Positions 44,035 through 57,000 of a stretch of DNA of 64,000 nt are shown here, piece after piece; position 1 is the stretch's first letter, and every line of letters starts with the position of its first letter. The notes under the pieces were generated by a model. That model was given only the letters and a program-made list of their open reading frames with translations, was not told where the DNA came from and made no database searches. The position numbers and the translations under genes are program-made. Source of the DNA: Cupriavidus sp. EM10 (GTDB lineage Bacteria > Pseudomonadota > Gammaproteobacteria > Burkholderiales > Burkholderiaceae). The stretch spans positions 3,446,501-3,510,500 of the forward strand of contig NZ_CP076060.1 of assembly GCF_018729255.1 (NCBI RefSeq), given 5' to 3'.

Positions 44035-44760
44035 TCAGAACTTGTAGCCGACGTTCAGGAAGGTCACGACCGGATCGATCTTGATCTTGGTGTGCGACTC
44101 CACCTTGGCGCCGTTGGCCAGCGTGGTGGTGAAGTGTGCCGTGGCCGAGATCGGCACGTACGACACCGAGAAGCCGACAAACCACTTCTCGTTGATGGCG
44201 TAGTTCGCGCCGACGTTGAACACGGGGTTCCACGACGAGCTGGCGGTAGCCGTCATCGTCGAGCCCGGGCCGAACTCGCGCTGCACGAAGTTCTGGTTGG
44301 TGACCGACTCACCCGTGAACCAGGTGTAGTTCACGCCCACGCCGACGTACGGGCGGAACTTGGTCTTGGCGTCGAAGAAATGCCACTTGGCCACGATGGC
44401 AGGGCTCCACTGACGCACTTCGCCGAGCTTGCCGTACTGCGCGTAGCCACGGTCGCCGCTGACATCGTGCTTGGGCGGAATGCCCACGACGAACTCGGCC
44501 GAAATGTTGTCGGTGAAGAAGTGCCCGAACGTCAGGCCGGCGGTATCCGCGCCGTCGATCTTGGCGCCGGTGTTCGGGCGCTGCACGCCTGCCGGGCGGC
44601 CGGCGATCGAGTCGATCGTCAGCAGTTGCGAGTCGCCCGTGGGCATCACGCGCATCCAGCCAAGGCTCACAACATTGCTGCCCGCGGACTGGGCCTGTGC
44701 GGCACCAGCCAGTGCCATGGCGGCGCCCGCCATCAGCATCTTCTTATATGTGTTTTTCAT
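44035..44760 (-). CDS. ompW: OmpW-family outer membrane protein
   Basis: OmpW proteins are eight-stranded outer-membrane barrels that pass small hydrophobic molecules. The 241-residue product has a signal peptide (MKNTYKKMLMAGAAMALAGA then AQAQ). The alternating barrel strands include FRPYVGVGVNYTWF and KWFVGFSVSYVPISA. It ends DPVVTFLNVGYKF with the C-terminal aromatic residue needed for Bam recognition. It is monocistronic. Confidence 0.92.
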   Translation of the reverse strand: MKNTYKKMLMAGAAMALAGAAQAQSAGSNVVSLGWMRVMPTGDSQLLTIDSIAGRPAGVQRPNTGAKIDGADTAGLTFGHFFTDNISAEFVVGIPPKHDVSGDRGYAQYGKLGEVRQWSPAIVAKWHFFDAKTKFRPYVGVGVNYTWFTGESVTNQNFVQREFGPGSTMTATASSSWNPVFNVGANYAINEKWFVGFSVSYVPISATAHFTTTLANGAKVESHTKIKIDPVVTFLNVGYKF

Positions 44761-44965
44761 TGTTCCTCTTACTCCATCCTCATTCTTCTGAATACAGCCA
44801 CTACTGTCGGCAATTATCCTGCGGGGCTTGCGCGGACTGTTTCAAACACGGGACGCGATGATAGAAGAAATGCCCTAAAGACAGGGTTAACCCAAAAGAC
44901 GGACACTGAATCCGCGGTTTTTGCACCCAAAACGACGCGTCTGCACAACGGTTCGGTTTCACAAA

Positions 44966-44994
44966 TGAAAAACCACTCAATCCGAGTGGTTTTA
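44966..44994 (-). terminator. Terminator after the ornithine cyclodeaminase-family gene
   Basis: The arms AACCACTC (44971-44978) and GAGTGGTT (44984-44991) form an 8-bp stem with five Ts following on the minus strand. It lies about 60 bp past the stop codon of the gene at 45055-46026. The DNA from here to ompW (44761-44965) holds no gene. Confidence 0.82.
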
Positions 44995-45054
44995 TTGCTG
45001 CAGAAGAGGATGCTCAAACACGCGTTCGGACTGTGTTGTCAGGTCAAGCATGCA

Positions 45055-46026
45055 TCACTTCTGGCTGGCCAGGATGCATGCCGCCAGGTCCCATAGCGCG
45101 TACCCCACGCTTTTGAACACCAGCGGGCTGCCGGTGCGGGCGCGCAGCGCGTCGGCTTCAAGGATGGCCGTCTCGAACGGTTGCACCGTGTTCCAGTCGA
45201 TGCCTGCCTGCAGCAGGTCGCCAGCTTCGTCCTCGATGCCGAACAGCGTGTCCGCCAGCAGCCGGCCACGCGCCGAAGCGGCCTGGCACAGCTGCGGGGG
45301 CAGTTCGCACATGTCGGGCCGGAACGCCCCTACGGCCGCCACGAAATGGCGGTCGGTCCACAGGCCGCTGTCCAGATCTGGCAACACCGGCGAGCGGCTG
45401 GACGTAACGGTGACCACCATCGTCACCCGGGGCAGCACCGCCGCGACGTCGTCGATGACCTCGGCCTCCACGCCCAGGCCGCGCGCGTGCGCGACCAGCG
45501 CCTCGGCCTTGTCGCGCGTGCGGGACTGCAGCCAGACCTTGCGCACCGGCAGGCCGGCAAAGAAGGCCTCCAGGTGCGTTTGCGCCTGCACGCCAGCACC
45601 GACGATCAGCAGTTCGCCGTCAATCACCGGGGCGAACGATTGCGCGGCCAGCAACGATACGGCGGCGGTACGGCGCCCGGTGACGGTCGGGCCGTCGAGC
45701 ATGGCGATCCGCTCGCCCGTCAGCGCGCTGGCCACCACCACCTCGCCCAGGATATTGGGCAGTCCTCGCTGCGGATTCCCCGGATGCACGGTGATGTTCT
45801 TGGTCATCACGATGTCCCGGTTGCGCGCCGGCATCACCAGCAGCGTGCCCTGGCCGCGTTCGGCGTCGCCCACGGGCAGCGCGATGCGGGGCGGCGCCAT
45901 GGCAGTACCGTCGCGCAGTTCTCCCAGCATCGATGCAATGCCCTGGGCCAGTTCGGGATAAGGCAGGCGGGCCGCCGTGGCGGCGGCATCCAGGGCGGTC
46001 AGGGGAGCGGACGGCTGAGCAGTCAT
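45055..46026 (-). CDS. Ornithine cyclodeaminase/mu-crystallin family protein
   Basis: Members are NAD(P)-dependent ornithine cyclodeaminases, alanine dehydrogenases or ketimine (pyrroline-2-carboxylate) reductases. The 323-residue product has the substrate-side segment GTLLVMPARN and NITVHPGN, and the Rossmann loop ELLIVGAGVQAQTHLEAF. The start at 46026 (MTAQPSAPLTALD) is preferred to an upstream in-frame codon at 46068 because the domain begins shortly after it. A ketimine reductase acting on pyrroline or piperideine carboxylates is plausible, but no partner genes lie nearby. Confidence 0.85.
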   Translation of the reverse strand: MTAQPSAPLTALDAAATAARLPYPELAQGIASMLGELRDGTAMAPPRIALPVGDAERGQGTLLVMPARNRDIVMTKNITVHPGNPQRGLPNILGEVVVASALTGERIAMLDGPTVTGRRTAAVSLLAAQSFAPVIDGELLIVGAGVQAQTHLEAFFAGLPVRKVWLQSRTRDKAEALVAHARGLGVEAEVIDDVAAVLPRVTMVVTVTSSRSPVLPDLDSGLWTDRHFVAAVGAFRPDMCELPPQLCQAASARGRLLADTLFGIEDEAGDLLQAGIDWNTVQPFETAILEADALRARTGSPLVFKSVGYALWDLAACILASQK

Positions 46027-46099
46027 CGGTGTCGGGCCAATCAGCCCAGTTACGAACAGAGCCCACATTGTCGCCCAGCCCCCACCCTGCTGCCGCCGG

Positions 46100-47095
<996 letters not shown>

Positions 47096-47183
47096 CGGGA
47101 CTCTCCTTGTGGATTCGGGTTTGGATGAGCGCCAGTATCGCGATCCCGCGCGCCGGGAAACAGCGTGCTACGCTGCACGCATC

Positions 47184-48116
47184 ATGAAGCCAGACTTCAC
47201 AATCGACCCTGATTCCCTGCCCGCCCTGGCGGCCTTCACGCGCGTGGCGCAGCTTGGCGGATTCACGGCTGCTGCCGCAGCGCTCGGGGTCAGCCCCTCG
47301 GCCATCTCGCAGACCGTGCGCCATCTGGAAGACCGGCTTGGCGTGCGCCTGCTGCAACGGACGACGCGCCGGGTGGGACTGACCGAAGCCGGCGCCGCCC
47401 TGCTGGCCCGCGTGGCGCCGGCGCTGGCCGAAATCCACGCCGCCACCGACGACGTGCGCCAGCAGCGCGACGTGCCGGTCGGCACGCTACGGCTCACCAG
47501 TTCCCACTCGGCCGTGGTCATCGCCCTGCGGCCGATCCTGACCGACTTCATGCGCGCCTATCCATCGATCTGCGTGGACCTGGTGACCGACGACCGTTTC
47601 ATCGACCTGATCGCCGAAGGCTTTGACGCCGGCCTGCGCCTGGGCGAAGCGCTGCAGCAGGACATGGTCGCGATTCCGGTCACGGGCCCGCTGCGCATGG
47701 TGGTGGCCGCCTCACTGGGATACCTGGCCGCGCACGGCACGCCGGAGACGCCACAAGACCTGCAGCGGCATGCGTGCCTGCAATATCGCTTCGGGCCGAT
47801 GGGTGGGATGTACCGCTGGGAATTTTCGCGCGCTGGCGGCCGGCCGTTCACGGTCGATACCCGCACCGCGCTGATCGCAAACGACAAGACCATGCTGCAC
47901 CAGGCCGCGCTGGCGGGCCTGGGTCTGGTGTACGAGTTTCCGCACCATATCGCCGACGCGCTGGCATCGGGGGCGCTGGTCACGGTGCTGGACGCGTGGA
48001 CGCCACCTTTCTCGGGCTTCTATCTCTACTATCCCAGCCGGGCGCTGATGCCGCCCAAGCTGCGCGTGTTCGTCGATTTCATCAAGGCGCGCGCGTTGCC
48101 GCAATCGCCGCTGTAG
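47184..48116 (+). CDS. LysR-family transcriptional regulator
   Basis: The 310-residue product has the N-terminal winged helix-turn-helix (FTRVAQLGGFTAAAAALGVS, then PSAISQTVRHLEDRLG and LLQRTTRRVGLTEAG) and a LysR effector-binding domain (GTLRLTSSHSAVVIALRPIL). It belongs to the group often found next to oxidoreductases. The ATG at 47184 is the first one close to the domain. It is divergent from the aldo/keto reductase gene, its likely target. The effector is unknown. Confidence 0.92.
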   Translation: MKPDFTIDPDSLPALAAFTRVAQLGGFTAAAAALGVSPSAISQTVRHLEDRLGVRLLQRTTRRVGLTEAGAALLARVAPALAEIHAATDDVRQQRDVPVGTLRLTSSHSAVVIALRPILTDFMRAYPSICVDLVTDDRFIDLIAEGFDAGLRLGEALQQDMVAIPVTGPLRMVVAASLGYLAAHGTPETPQDLQRHACLQYRFGPMGGMYRWEFSRAGGRPFTVDTRTALIANDKTMLHQAALAGLGLVYEFPHHIADALASGALVTVLDAWTPPFSGFYLYYPSRALMPPKLRVFVDFIKARALPQSPL

Positions 48117-48138
48117 CGCCCGCGCAATCCAGCCGGAT

Positions 48139-50355
48139 TCAGCGCTGCAGCGACACCTTGCGCGCCTTCGTCTCGCGCACGCTGGCGCCGCGCACTTCGA
48201 TGCCAATTTCATGCACGACCTTGCCGCCGGCATCGACCAGTTGCACGCGATGGCGCCCCGGCCACGGCAGCCAGTCCACCTGGCCGCCACGCCCCAGCGG
48301 CTTGCCATCCATGCGCCACGTCACCGCGTTGGCGGTCTGTCCGGTCAGGCCGTCGGCATGAAACCAGACGCGCTGCGCGGCCGGCGGAATGTCAGGATCG
48401 AGCGCGAAGATCGTGCCGTCGGCGGGGCTCGCAATCGCCGGCGCGCCTTGTGTCTTCCCGGGTTTGCCGACCAGGATGCGCTGCACGGCCGTCCCGGCCA
48501 CGAACACCTCGTCGCGCGCCGGCTCCAGGTCGTCCTCGAAGCTCAACGCCACGCGTTCGACACCGGCCGGCATGGCCGGCGCGCGGCTGGGCGTGCCGCG
48601 ATGCAGCGCTTCCATGACCTCGTGCCACACCGGCGCCGCGCCCGATACACCGGACACGTCGTGCATGCTCGCGCCGCTGGCATTGCCCACCCACACGCCC
48701 ACCGTATAGCGCTGCGACCAGCCGACGCACCAGTTGTCGCGCATGTCCTTGCTGGTGCCTGTCTTCACCGCCGTCCAGAAGCGCGTGGTCAGCGGACTGT
48801 CGAGCCCGAACGTGCGCGCCCGGGCGTGGCGATCCGACAGCACATCGCCGATCACGTAGGTGGCCTCGGGCATCATCACGGCGCGCTTTGCCGGCATCGC
48901 AGCGCCCATCGTCGTGCGCGTCGGTGCATACGCTCCCGAATTGGCGAAACTGCGATACGCATTGGTCAGCGACAGCAGCGACACGTCGGCGCTGCCCAGC
49001 GCCAGGCTGTAGCCGTAGTAATCGCCCGACTGCGTCAGCGGCAGGCCCAGCGACACCAGGCGACGATGGAAGCGATGCGGCGTGACCATCACCAGCGTGC
49101 GCACGGCCGGCACATTGAGCGACGAGCCTAGCGCAGCACGCAGGCTGACCCAGCCCGCGTAGCGATGATCGTAATTCTGCGGAATATAGAGGCCGCCGCC
49201 GGTCGGCAGATTGACGGGCCGGTCGTCGAGCAGCGACGCGGCGGTCAGGCGGCGCTCCTCGATGGCCTGCGCATACAGGAACGGTTTCAGCGTGGATCCG
49301 GCCTGGCGCAACGCGGCGGCATGATCAACCTGCGCCGCCGCCGACAGCGCGCCCGATGAGCCCACATAGGCCAGCACATCGCCGCTCGCGTTGTCGATCA
49401 CCACCACCGCACCGTCCTCGACATTGCGGCCTGCCAGTTCGCGCAGATGACGATCTAGGCTGTCGGACGCCACGCGCTGCAGTTCGGCGTCGAGTGTCGA
49501 CACGATACGCGGCGGCAGCGGCTTGCCGGCCGGTGTCGCGGCACGTGCCTGGGCCACCAGCTGCCGCCCCAGATGCGGGGCCAGGTTGACGTCGCGACGT
49601 GCGTTCATGGCATCGCCAGACGTGCCTGACGATTTGGCCAGCACCAGCGCGGTGAAGCCATCGAGCCCGTCGCATTCGCGCGGCTGCTTCATCTCGCGCA
49701 GGATGCCGCACGCACGCTTCGACACCTGCGCCCCGGACGCATTCGGACTGCGCACCAGCGCCACGGCCAGCGCCGATTCACGCGCGTCGAGCCCGCTCGG
49801 TACCTTGCCGAACAGCGTCTGCGACATCGCCGACAGCCCCACCAGCTCACCCCGGAACGGCACCAGGTTCAGGTAGGCCTCGAGAATCTGCTCCTTGCTC
49901 CAGCCGCGCTCCAGCGACGATGCGCTGACCACCTGCCCCATCTTCTGGCCGAAGGTCCGGCCACGGCCCGCGCGCAGGTCGGCATCGAGCAGGCCAGCCA
50001 GCTGCATCGTCAGCGTCGACGCGCCGCGCGTGCGCGTGTTCCACAGATTGGCCCACGCAGCAGCCGCCACGCCCTGCCAGTCCACCCCGCTATGCGCGTA
50101 GAAGCGCTTGTCCTCGGACAGCACGATGGCCGTGCGCAAGGCCGGCGATGTATCGGCCAGCGTCACCCAGTCGCCGCGCCGCGCCTGGAAGTCGTCCCGC
50201 ACGCGCGCCACGGTCTGCCCGTGCCGGTCCGTAACGATGATATCGGCGCTGCGCCAGTTGTCGCGCACCTCCCGAAAGCCGGGCACGGCATGGGCCACGC
50301 CTGCCGACCACAGCAGCAGACCTGTCACCACCCACGCACTTCGCTTCAATCGCAT
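48139..50355 (-). CDS. pbpC: Penicillin-binding protein 1C
   Basis: PBP1C is a bifunctional peptidoglycan synthase anchored in the inner membrane. The 738-residue product has an N-terminal membrane anchor (WVVTGLLLWSAGVAHAVPGF), then a glycosyltransferase domain (EDKRFYAHSGVDW, RGASTLTMQLA). The transpeptidase domain follows with SxxK in AGSTLKPFLYA, SxN in SSLN and KTG in AVKTGTSKDMR. A C-terminal BiPBP_C domain ends the protein (about 650-738). It is the last gene of an operon with an alpha-2-macroglobulin gene, a partnership known from E. coli yfhM-pbpC and thought to protect the cell wall. Confidence 0.95.
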   Translation of the reverse strand: MRLKRSAWVVTGLLLWSAGVAHAVPGFREVRDNWRSADIIVTDRHGQTVARVRDDFQARRGDWVTLADTSPALRTAIVLSEDKRFYAHSGVDWQGVAAAAWANLWNTRTRGASTLTMQLAGLLDADLRAGRGRTFGQKMGQVVSASSLERGWSKEQILEAYLNLVPFRGELVGLSAMSQTLFGKVPSGLDARESALAVALVRSPNASGAQVSKRACGILREMKQPRECDGLDGFTALVLAKSSGTSGDAMNARRDVNLAPHLGRQLVAQARAATPAGKPLPPRIVSTLDAELQRVASDSLDRHLRELAGRNVEDGAVVVIDNASGDVLAYVGSSGALSAAAQVDHAAALRQAGSTLKPFLYAQAIEERRLTAASLLDDRPVNLPTGGGLYIPQNYDHRYAGWVSLRAALGSSLNVPAVRTLVMVTPHRFHRRLVSLGLPLTQSGDYYGYSLALGSADVSLLSLTNAYRSFANSGAYAPTRTTMGAAMPAKRAVMMPEATYVIGDVLSDRHARARTFGLDSPLTTRFWTAVKTGTSKDMRDNWCVGWSQRYTVGVWVGNASGASMHDVSGVSGAAPVWHEVMEALHRGTPSRAPAMPAGVERVALSFEDDLEPARDEVFVAGTAVQRILVGKPGKTQGAPAIASPADGTIFALDPDIPPAAQRVWFHADGLTGQTANAVTWRMDGKPLGRGGQVDWLPWPGRHRVQLVDAGGKVVHEIGIEVRGASVRETKARKVSLQR

Positions 50356-50379
50356 GCTTCGTCCTGCCTTGCCTGCACC

Positions 50380-51081
50380 CTACGCCTCGCGCTCGGCCAC
50401 CACGCCGGCCACCAACAGCAGCTGTGCGATGGCGTATGTCCACCAGATGCCGAGCTGGTAAGTGTCGAACGGCGACAGGAATTTCGCCGTGCCGATCAAT
50501 GCATCGGAAACCACAAAGAACAGCGCGCCCAGCGCCGCCAGCGGCGTCGGCAGCCGCGCCAGCAGCGCCGCGCACGCCATGGCGGCCAGCACGCCGATAT
50601 AAACGGTCACCGGCCACATCATCGGGCCGAGATTGGGCCAGAAGCGCCCCAGCAACGCACCGGCGGCGCCCAGCACCAGCCCGCAGCCCACCAGGCGCTG
50701 GGGCCGCAGATCGCTGCCCAGCGGCACGAACAGGCGCAGGTAGGCCAGGTGCGCCATCAGGAAGGCGCCCAGGCCGCCGATGAACGAAATCCTGAGCCCC
50801 GGCAGCGCCAGCAGGAAATCGCCCAGGCCCGAAAACAGCAGCGCGATCATCAGCCAGCGCCGCTCGCCCGGCGCGCGATGGAACCACGCCGCCCGTGTGA
50901 GCAGCAGCGCCATGGCCACCTTCCAGACCGGCTGGTACGCGATCTGGCCGGTCAGCGGCGTATTGGGCGGCAGCTCCAGCGACGCCTGGAACAGCAGCAA
51001 ACCGTAGGTGATGCCGGCGAGCGCGCCGGCAATCCACCATTCGCGCACGCGTGGGGGCATCCGCATGGCGATCCAGCTCAC
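50380..51081 (-). CDS. YhhN family membrane protein (lysoplasmalogenase-like)
   Basis: YhhN/TMEM86 proteins are integral membrane enzymes; animal members cleave lysoplasmalogens. The 233-residue product has about eight membrane helices. The family acidic motifs occur in SGLGDFLLALPG and VVSDALIGTAKFLSPF. The start is GTG at 51081, which overlaps the stop of the alpha-2-macroglobulin gene by a GTGA quartet; an ATG five codons later is possible. pbpC follows after 24 bp. The bacterial function is not known; its place inside an A2M-PBP1C operon suggests an envelope role. Confidence 0.85.
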   Translation of the reverse strand: MSWIAMRMPPRVREWWIAGALAGITYGLLLFQASLELPPNTPLTGQIAYQPVWKVAMALLLTRAAWFHRAPGERRWLMIALLFSGLGDFLLALPGLRISFIGGLGAFLMAHLAYLRLFVPLGSDLRPQRLVGCGLVLGAAGALLGRFWPNLGPMMWPVTVYIGVLAAMACAALLARLPTPLAALGALFFVVSDALIGTAKFLSPFDTYQLGIWWTYAIAQLLLVAGVVAEREA

Positions 51082-54000
51082 TTGGCCGCTCCTACCGTCA
51101 GCTTGGCGTTGGGCGTTTCACCGAACACGTCCGGGGCATACATCGCCTCGACACGGGTCGGCGGCAGCGCAAACTCGCCGGCGTTGTTGAGTCGCACCGT
51201 GTACTCCACCGACAGGCCGCCCTTCGGCACATAGCTGAAGTATTCGCGATAGGCCTCGGGCGTGCGCTCGGTAAAGTCCGACCACGCCGATTTCTGGTCG
51301 CGCGTGGCGATCACCGAATCGCGGCCAAGGCCGCTGCCCAGGATCGTGGCGCCCGTGGGTACCGGGTCGCTGACCACCACCCACGTCATGTCGGCCTGCG
51401 CGTCGATATCGAGCTTGACGCGGTAGGTGTCGCCCCGCGACCACTTGCCCGCCACCGCCTGCTCCACCGGCGTAACGCTGCGGCGGATGCGATAGCCTGC
51501 CGACACCGGTTCACGCAGCGGCACGGCAGCCAGCGCACGCACCGTGGCCCACGGCCGGCCCGTGCCCTGCTGCTCCACCTGCAGCGCAGCCGGCGCATTG
51601 GCCGACACCGCTGGCCACGGCAGGTCGACCATGCCGCTGGCCACACCATCCTTCTGCGTGGCCTTCGACCAGTCGAACGTACGCGACACATCGCCCAGCG
51701 TGGCGCGCGCACTGCCGGCCACCGGCGTCTTCTCGTAGACCTGCGCGTAGCGGCGGATCGCCATCACGCCCCAGGCATTCGACGTCGTGGTCGACCATGC
51801 CCCGCGCGTCTGGCGGCCGAGCAGGCCCGTCACCAGTTGCGGCACATCGTCCTTCCAGCCCGGCAGCGTCGACGCCAGCGCCAGCAGCTTGGCCGCGTTG
51901 ACGTCGCCACCGGCCATCAGCCACCACCAGTTGTCGTTGCGTTCGGTCGAGAACACCAGGCGCGTGCCCTGCACGTTCAGGCGGCTGCGCAGCAGTTGCG
52001 TGGCATCGGCCATGCGCTTGTCGCGCTCGGGGATGTCCTGCACGCGCGACAGGATGCCCAGCCAGTCGATCAGCGCCGATGTCGGCCACTGGTCCGGCAG
52101 GATCTGGATCGACCCCAGCATGCGCCCCTGCGCCTTGCCGCTGCGCGACAGCGCCTCGATGGCCGCCAGCTTGCGTACGTCCAGGTCCATCGTCGCCGAC
52201 GACGGTGCCCAGCGCGGCGGCGCGATGCGACCTTCGACGAAGGCGACCAGGCCGCGCTCCATCTGCTCGCGCTGTGCATCGGGTATGCGCATCGGCAGCC
52301 CTGCGCGCGACGCCTCGTCGGCAATCGCCAGCAGGTAGGCCGTCAGCACCTCGCTGCCCGACTGGCTGTCGCTCTGCAGCGGGAAGTACGACGCCAGCCC
52401 GTTCGTGTCGAGGTACGAAGGCAGCTGCGCCATCAGCGCTTCCCACGCGGCCGCGTCGCCAAGACCGAGCGACTTCGACGAGCGTTGCTCCAGGCAACTG
52501 AACGGGTAGTTGCGGAACCATTCCCGGACCCCGGGCATGCCACCGGCCAGCGACGACTGCAGCGACACCTGCATGCCGCCGCGCAGCTTGCCCGACGGAT
52601 CGGCCAGCGCACCGGCTGGCGCCTGAACCGGCACCGACATGTTGGGCGTCAGCTGCGCCAGCATGGCCTGCTGCACCGTTACCGGCACGGCCGGCACGAT
52701 CTGCTGCGATACCTTGAGCTTGTCGCTGGCGCCGCCCGTACCCTTCTCGGCGGCCGCCACCTCCCACAGGATCGTGCCGCTGCGGCTGTATGCCAGCAGC
52801 GCGGGCGCGGTGATATCCCAGCCGATCTCGCGCGCCTCGCCGGCCGGAATCTGCACGGTCTGCGCCGGCAGCGTCTGGGCGTCGACCAGCGTCGCGCGTG
52901 CCGTGGCTTCCACGGTCATCGCGCGCTGCGTGGTATTGCGCAGCGTGAACATCGCCCGGTATTTGTCATCCTCGCGCACCAGCAGGGGCAGGCCCGAGAT
53001 CATCTGCAGGTCCTGCGTCGCGGCAATGCTGGCGCTGCCGCTGCCAAAGCGGTTCACGCCCAGATCGGCCACTGCCACGATGCGGAAGCTGGTCAGCGAG
53101 TCGTTGAGCGGCACCTCCAGCGTGGCCTTGCCTTCACCGTCCAGCTGTACGCGCGGATTCCACAGCAGCAACGTGTCGAACAGTTCACGCGTGGGACTCT
53201 TGCCCCCGCCGCCGCCCGCCGGCACCGCCTTGCGGCCATAGTGGCGGCGCCCGATGATCTCCATCTGGGCCGTCGACGTCTCCACGCCATAGCTGCGCGG
53301 CTGCACCATCGCATCGAGCAGGTTCCAGCTCGTGTTCGGCATCAGCTCCAGCAGTGCCTGGTCGACGGCGGCCAGCGCCACCTCGCCATTGGCCGCCGGC
53401 TTGCCGTCGGGCAGCTTGACCTGCACCGTCACGCGCGCCTTGCCGCGCACCGGATACGTGGCCTTGTCGGGCGTCACGCTGACGTCGAGCTTGTACGCAT
53501 CGTTGCCAACGCGGATCTGCGCCAGCCCCAGCCGGAAGGCCGGCTTCGACAGGTCCACCAGCGGCGACGGCGCCACGTACTCGCGGCCTTCGCTGCGGAA
53601 CGCGTGCCACCAGTCCAGCGGCTGGCGCCAGCCCCACTGGAAGAACGAGTACCACGGCACCTCGCGCAGACGGCCGCGCAGGCTCAGCACCGACACATAG
53701 ACGTTCGGCCCCCACTCGGGCTTGACCTTGAGCTTGATCGTCGGATCGCTGCCGTTCAGCTCCACCACCTGCGTATCGAGGATGCCTTCACGCTCCACCG
53801 CCACCAGCGCGGTAGCGCGGCGGAACGGCATGCGTACCTGGAACACGGCGGTATCGCCGGGCGCGTACGCCTTCTTCTCGGGCAGCGCGTCCATGCGGTC
53901 GTGGTTCTCGCCGCCGAACCAGAGTTCGCCCTGGCGCGTGACCCACACCGTGGTGGCAGCCTGCGCCACGCGGCCATCGGCATCGCGCGCATTGGCGACC

Positions 54001-57000
54001 AGTTCCACCTCGCCGGCCTGCGACAGTTCCACCTCGCAGCGCGCACGGCCCTGCGCATCGGTGCGTGCATCGCACACCACGCCGAGGTCCTTGGTCTCGC
54101 TGCGGTTGTCGTAGCGATAGAAGCCGCCCACCACGCGCTTGCGGGCCGACGTGGTGATCCGCGCGCGGGCCTTGATCTGCACCGGCGCCTCGGCCACCGG
54201 CTTGCCCTGCGTGTCGAGCACCACCGTATGCACGGCCAGCTTCTGGCTGACCGACACCCAGTTGGCCGCGCGAATGCCGACCACCACGGCGGATGGCCAC
54301 AGCGGCACGGTCTGGCGCAGCGTCTGGATCTCGCCGTTCGGGTCGGCAAAGCCGGCTTCCAGCACCAGGTCGCGCGGCGCCTCCACCTTCGGCAGGTTCT
54401 TCACCGTCAGCTTGCCGTTGCCGTCCTTGTCCAGCGTCATCGGCAGCTTGTCGGCCACGAGTTTTTCGGATTCGTCGCGCGACGTTTCGCTGTCCTGGTC
54501 GTCTTCCTCGTCGCCGCTGCTGCTCTGCCGCTGCGCGCGCGGCGGGTTAAACGCGTAGTCGTCGTAATCGGGAAAGTTGACCGCCTTGTTGCGCATCAGC
54601 GCGGACAGGCGCACCGGCAGGCCGGCCGCACCGCCGCCATTCAGGTAATGGATTTCCACGCCCACCGGCACTTCGGCCGGCGCCACCAGCGCATTGCCCT
54701 TGGCCTTCAGGTCCTTGGTCACGGACAGCGTGCCGGACAGTACCGGCAGCCGGAATGCCTCGACGCGGAAACTGCCGCTATCGAGCGTGCGGTCGTTGTC
54801 GTAGACCAGCGCCACGTCGTACACGCCCAGCTTGGCCGATGGCGGCACCTGGAACGCGTTCTCGGCACTGCGGCCGCCCGTGGCGGTGGTGCGCCATGCC
54901 AGCGGCATCTCGTACTTCTGGCCGCTGCCTTCATGCGTGATCAGCAGCTTCGATGGCATGGCCTGCGGCAGTGCAAAGCCCTGCGAGGTTTCGTTGCGGA
55001 TCAGGTGCTTCATCGACACCGTTTCGCCAGCGCGCAGCAGCGTGCGATCGAACACGGTGTGGGCGCGGATGGTCTGCTTCGGGCTCAGGTCGGTGGGCAC
55101 GTTGAAACGCCACGTCTCGATGCCGCGATTCCAGTCCGACATCACGAAAGCCATGTCGGCCTTGCCGCGTGCCTGCGCGTGGTCGGCGCCGATGCGGGCC
55201 GACACGAAATAGCCGTTCATGCCGTTGGCGCAGTCCTTGTAGCGCCGGTCGGCCAGCCTGGCGAAGCGCGCCACACCGGTGGCGTCGGTGGTGCCCTGCC
55301 CCAGCAGTTCGCCCTCGCAGCTGCGCACCGCCACCCTGGCGTTGGCCACGGGCTTGCCGTCGTCGAGCGTGGTGACCCACGCCAGGCCGCTCATGTCGCC
55401 ATCGCCCTCCCCACGGGCCAGCTTGAAATGCACGCCAAGGTTGGTGACCAGCGCGGCCGTGCGCACGTACATCGGCGCCTTCTTGCCGAGCAAGGCCTCG
55501 CCCAGCATTGGCGACGCGATCTCCACCACGTGGAAGCCGGGCTCGGGCAACGGAATGCCGACCACCTCGAACGGGCGCGGCGTGGTGTCAGTGGATTTCG
55601 GGATGGCCAGCTTCTTCGCCCCGGCCACGCCTTCGAGCAGCGATACCGAGCGCGTCTCGATGGCCGGTGCGTTGCGCGGGCTCTGGACGGAATACGGTGC
55701 GTGGCCGGCGCGAATCGCGGCGATCTGCTCCTTCGTCCAGGTGTTCTCGTGCATGCGCTTGACCATGCCGAACCAGCGCAGGATGGCGCCGTCGTCATCA
55801 ACCTTGAGCCGCGCCACGGTGCCGGCCTCGGCCCGCACGGCCAGCGTCGGCAGGTCGGCCTCGACATTGCGCAGCGTCACGGGCAGCAGCGGCGGATAGT
55901 CGTTTGCCGATTTTCCGCGCGGCAGGTCGGCAAAGCGCTCGACCACGCCGAAGGGCGCGGCGGCAAACTTCGCCAGCGGCGGCAGCGCTGCAGTGGTCAG
56001 CTTGATCGGGAACAGGTCGGCGTTGCTGAGTGCGCGGCCGCTTTCGTCCTTGAGATCCTTTGGCGCCTCGATGGTCAGGCTGGCCTTTTCGGGGAAAGGC
56101 CCCTTGAACGTGACCGTGGATACCGGCGCATCGGGTGCATCGTCAGGATCGAACGAGGGAGTCTTGGGGCCGGAAGGCGTCTTCATCACGATGCCCTCGG
56201 CCACCTTGCGCGAAATCGGCGCGGTGAACGTGACGGTCATCGGCCGCAGCGGCGTGCACGGCGCCTCGGCGCGTTCGCGCTCGCAGGTGAAGCCCGCCGC
56301 GAACGGGTCGCGCACCTGGAAGTCGAAGCGGCGCGCCGCCGTGGTGGCCAGGCCCGACGGCGTGGCAATGCCCGCATCGAGCACCAGTTGCATGCGCGCG
56401 CCGGCAGGCAGGCGCTGCTGGCAGGCCAGCAGATGCACGGCGTCGCCGTCGCGCTTGACCACCTCCTTCCACGCCAGCGCCTCGATGACGCTGTCGCGTT
56501 CCTTGCCCGTGAGCAGGCGCACCGGAATGCGTTCGCCAAGGCCCTCGGCCTGGCACCACGCATGGGCGCGGATCGACCCGGCCGTGGCCGCGCCGTTGAA
56601 ACGCAGCGCAAAGACCTGGTCTTCCTCGACCAGGCCGCCCGACGGGCGCGCCGAGATCACGATCGGGCCGCCTGTTTCGAACCGGTATTCGGATTTGCCG
56701 GCGTAGACCTTGCCGGCCACGCTCTTGAGGGATGAGGCGATCTGTACCGTGCAGCGCACACCGGGGGCAGGTCGCGCTCGAAGTCGTAGACCCAGTTGGT
56801 GGCGTTGACCCAGCGCCCGCTGCCGCCCACGCCGCCCAGGCAGGATACCGAGGCCGGCGCGGCGGCCTTGAGGTCGCCCATCGGCACCATCGGTTCGTCG
56901 AACCGGATGGCTACCTGACGAACCTGCGGATTCACCCCTTCGGGTGAGAAACGCGTGATCTGCGCGGCCGATGCGGCCGGCGCCCATGTCAACGCACTGA

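Noticed and set aside
51051..56735. A very long open reading frame on the plus strand opposite the alpha-2-macroglobulin gene
   Set aside because: It is a mirror of codon bias in a GC-rich coding strand. Its product is a low-complexity Arg/His/Ala/Gly mixture with no domain, while the minus-strand product is a clear A2M.
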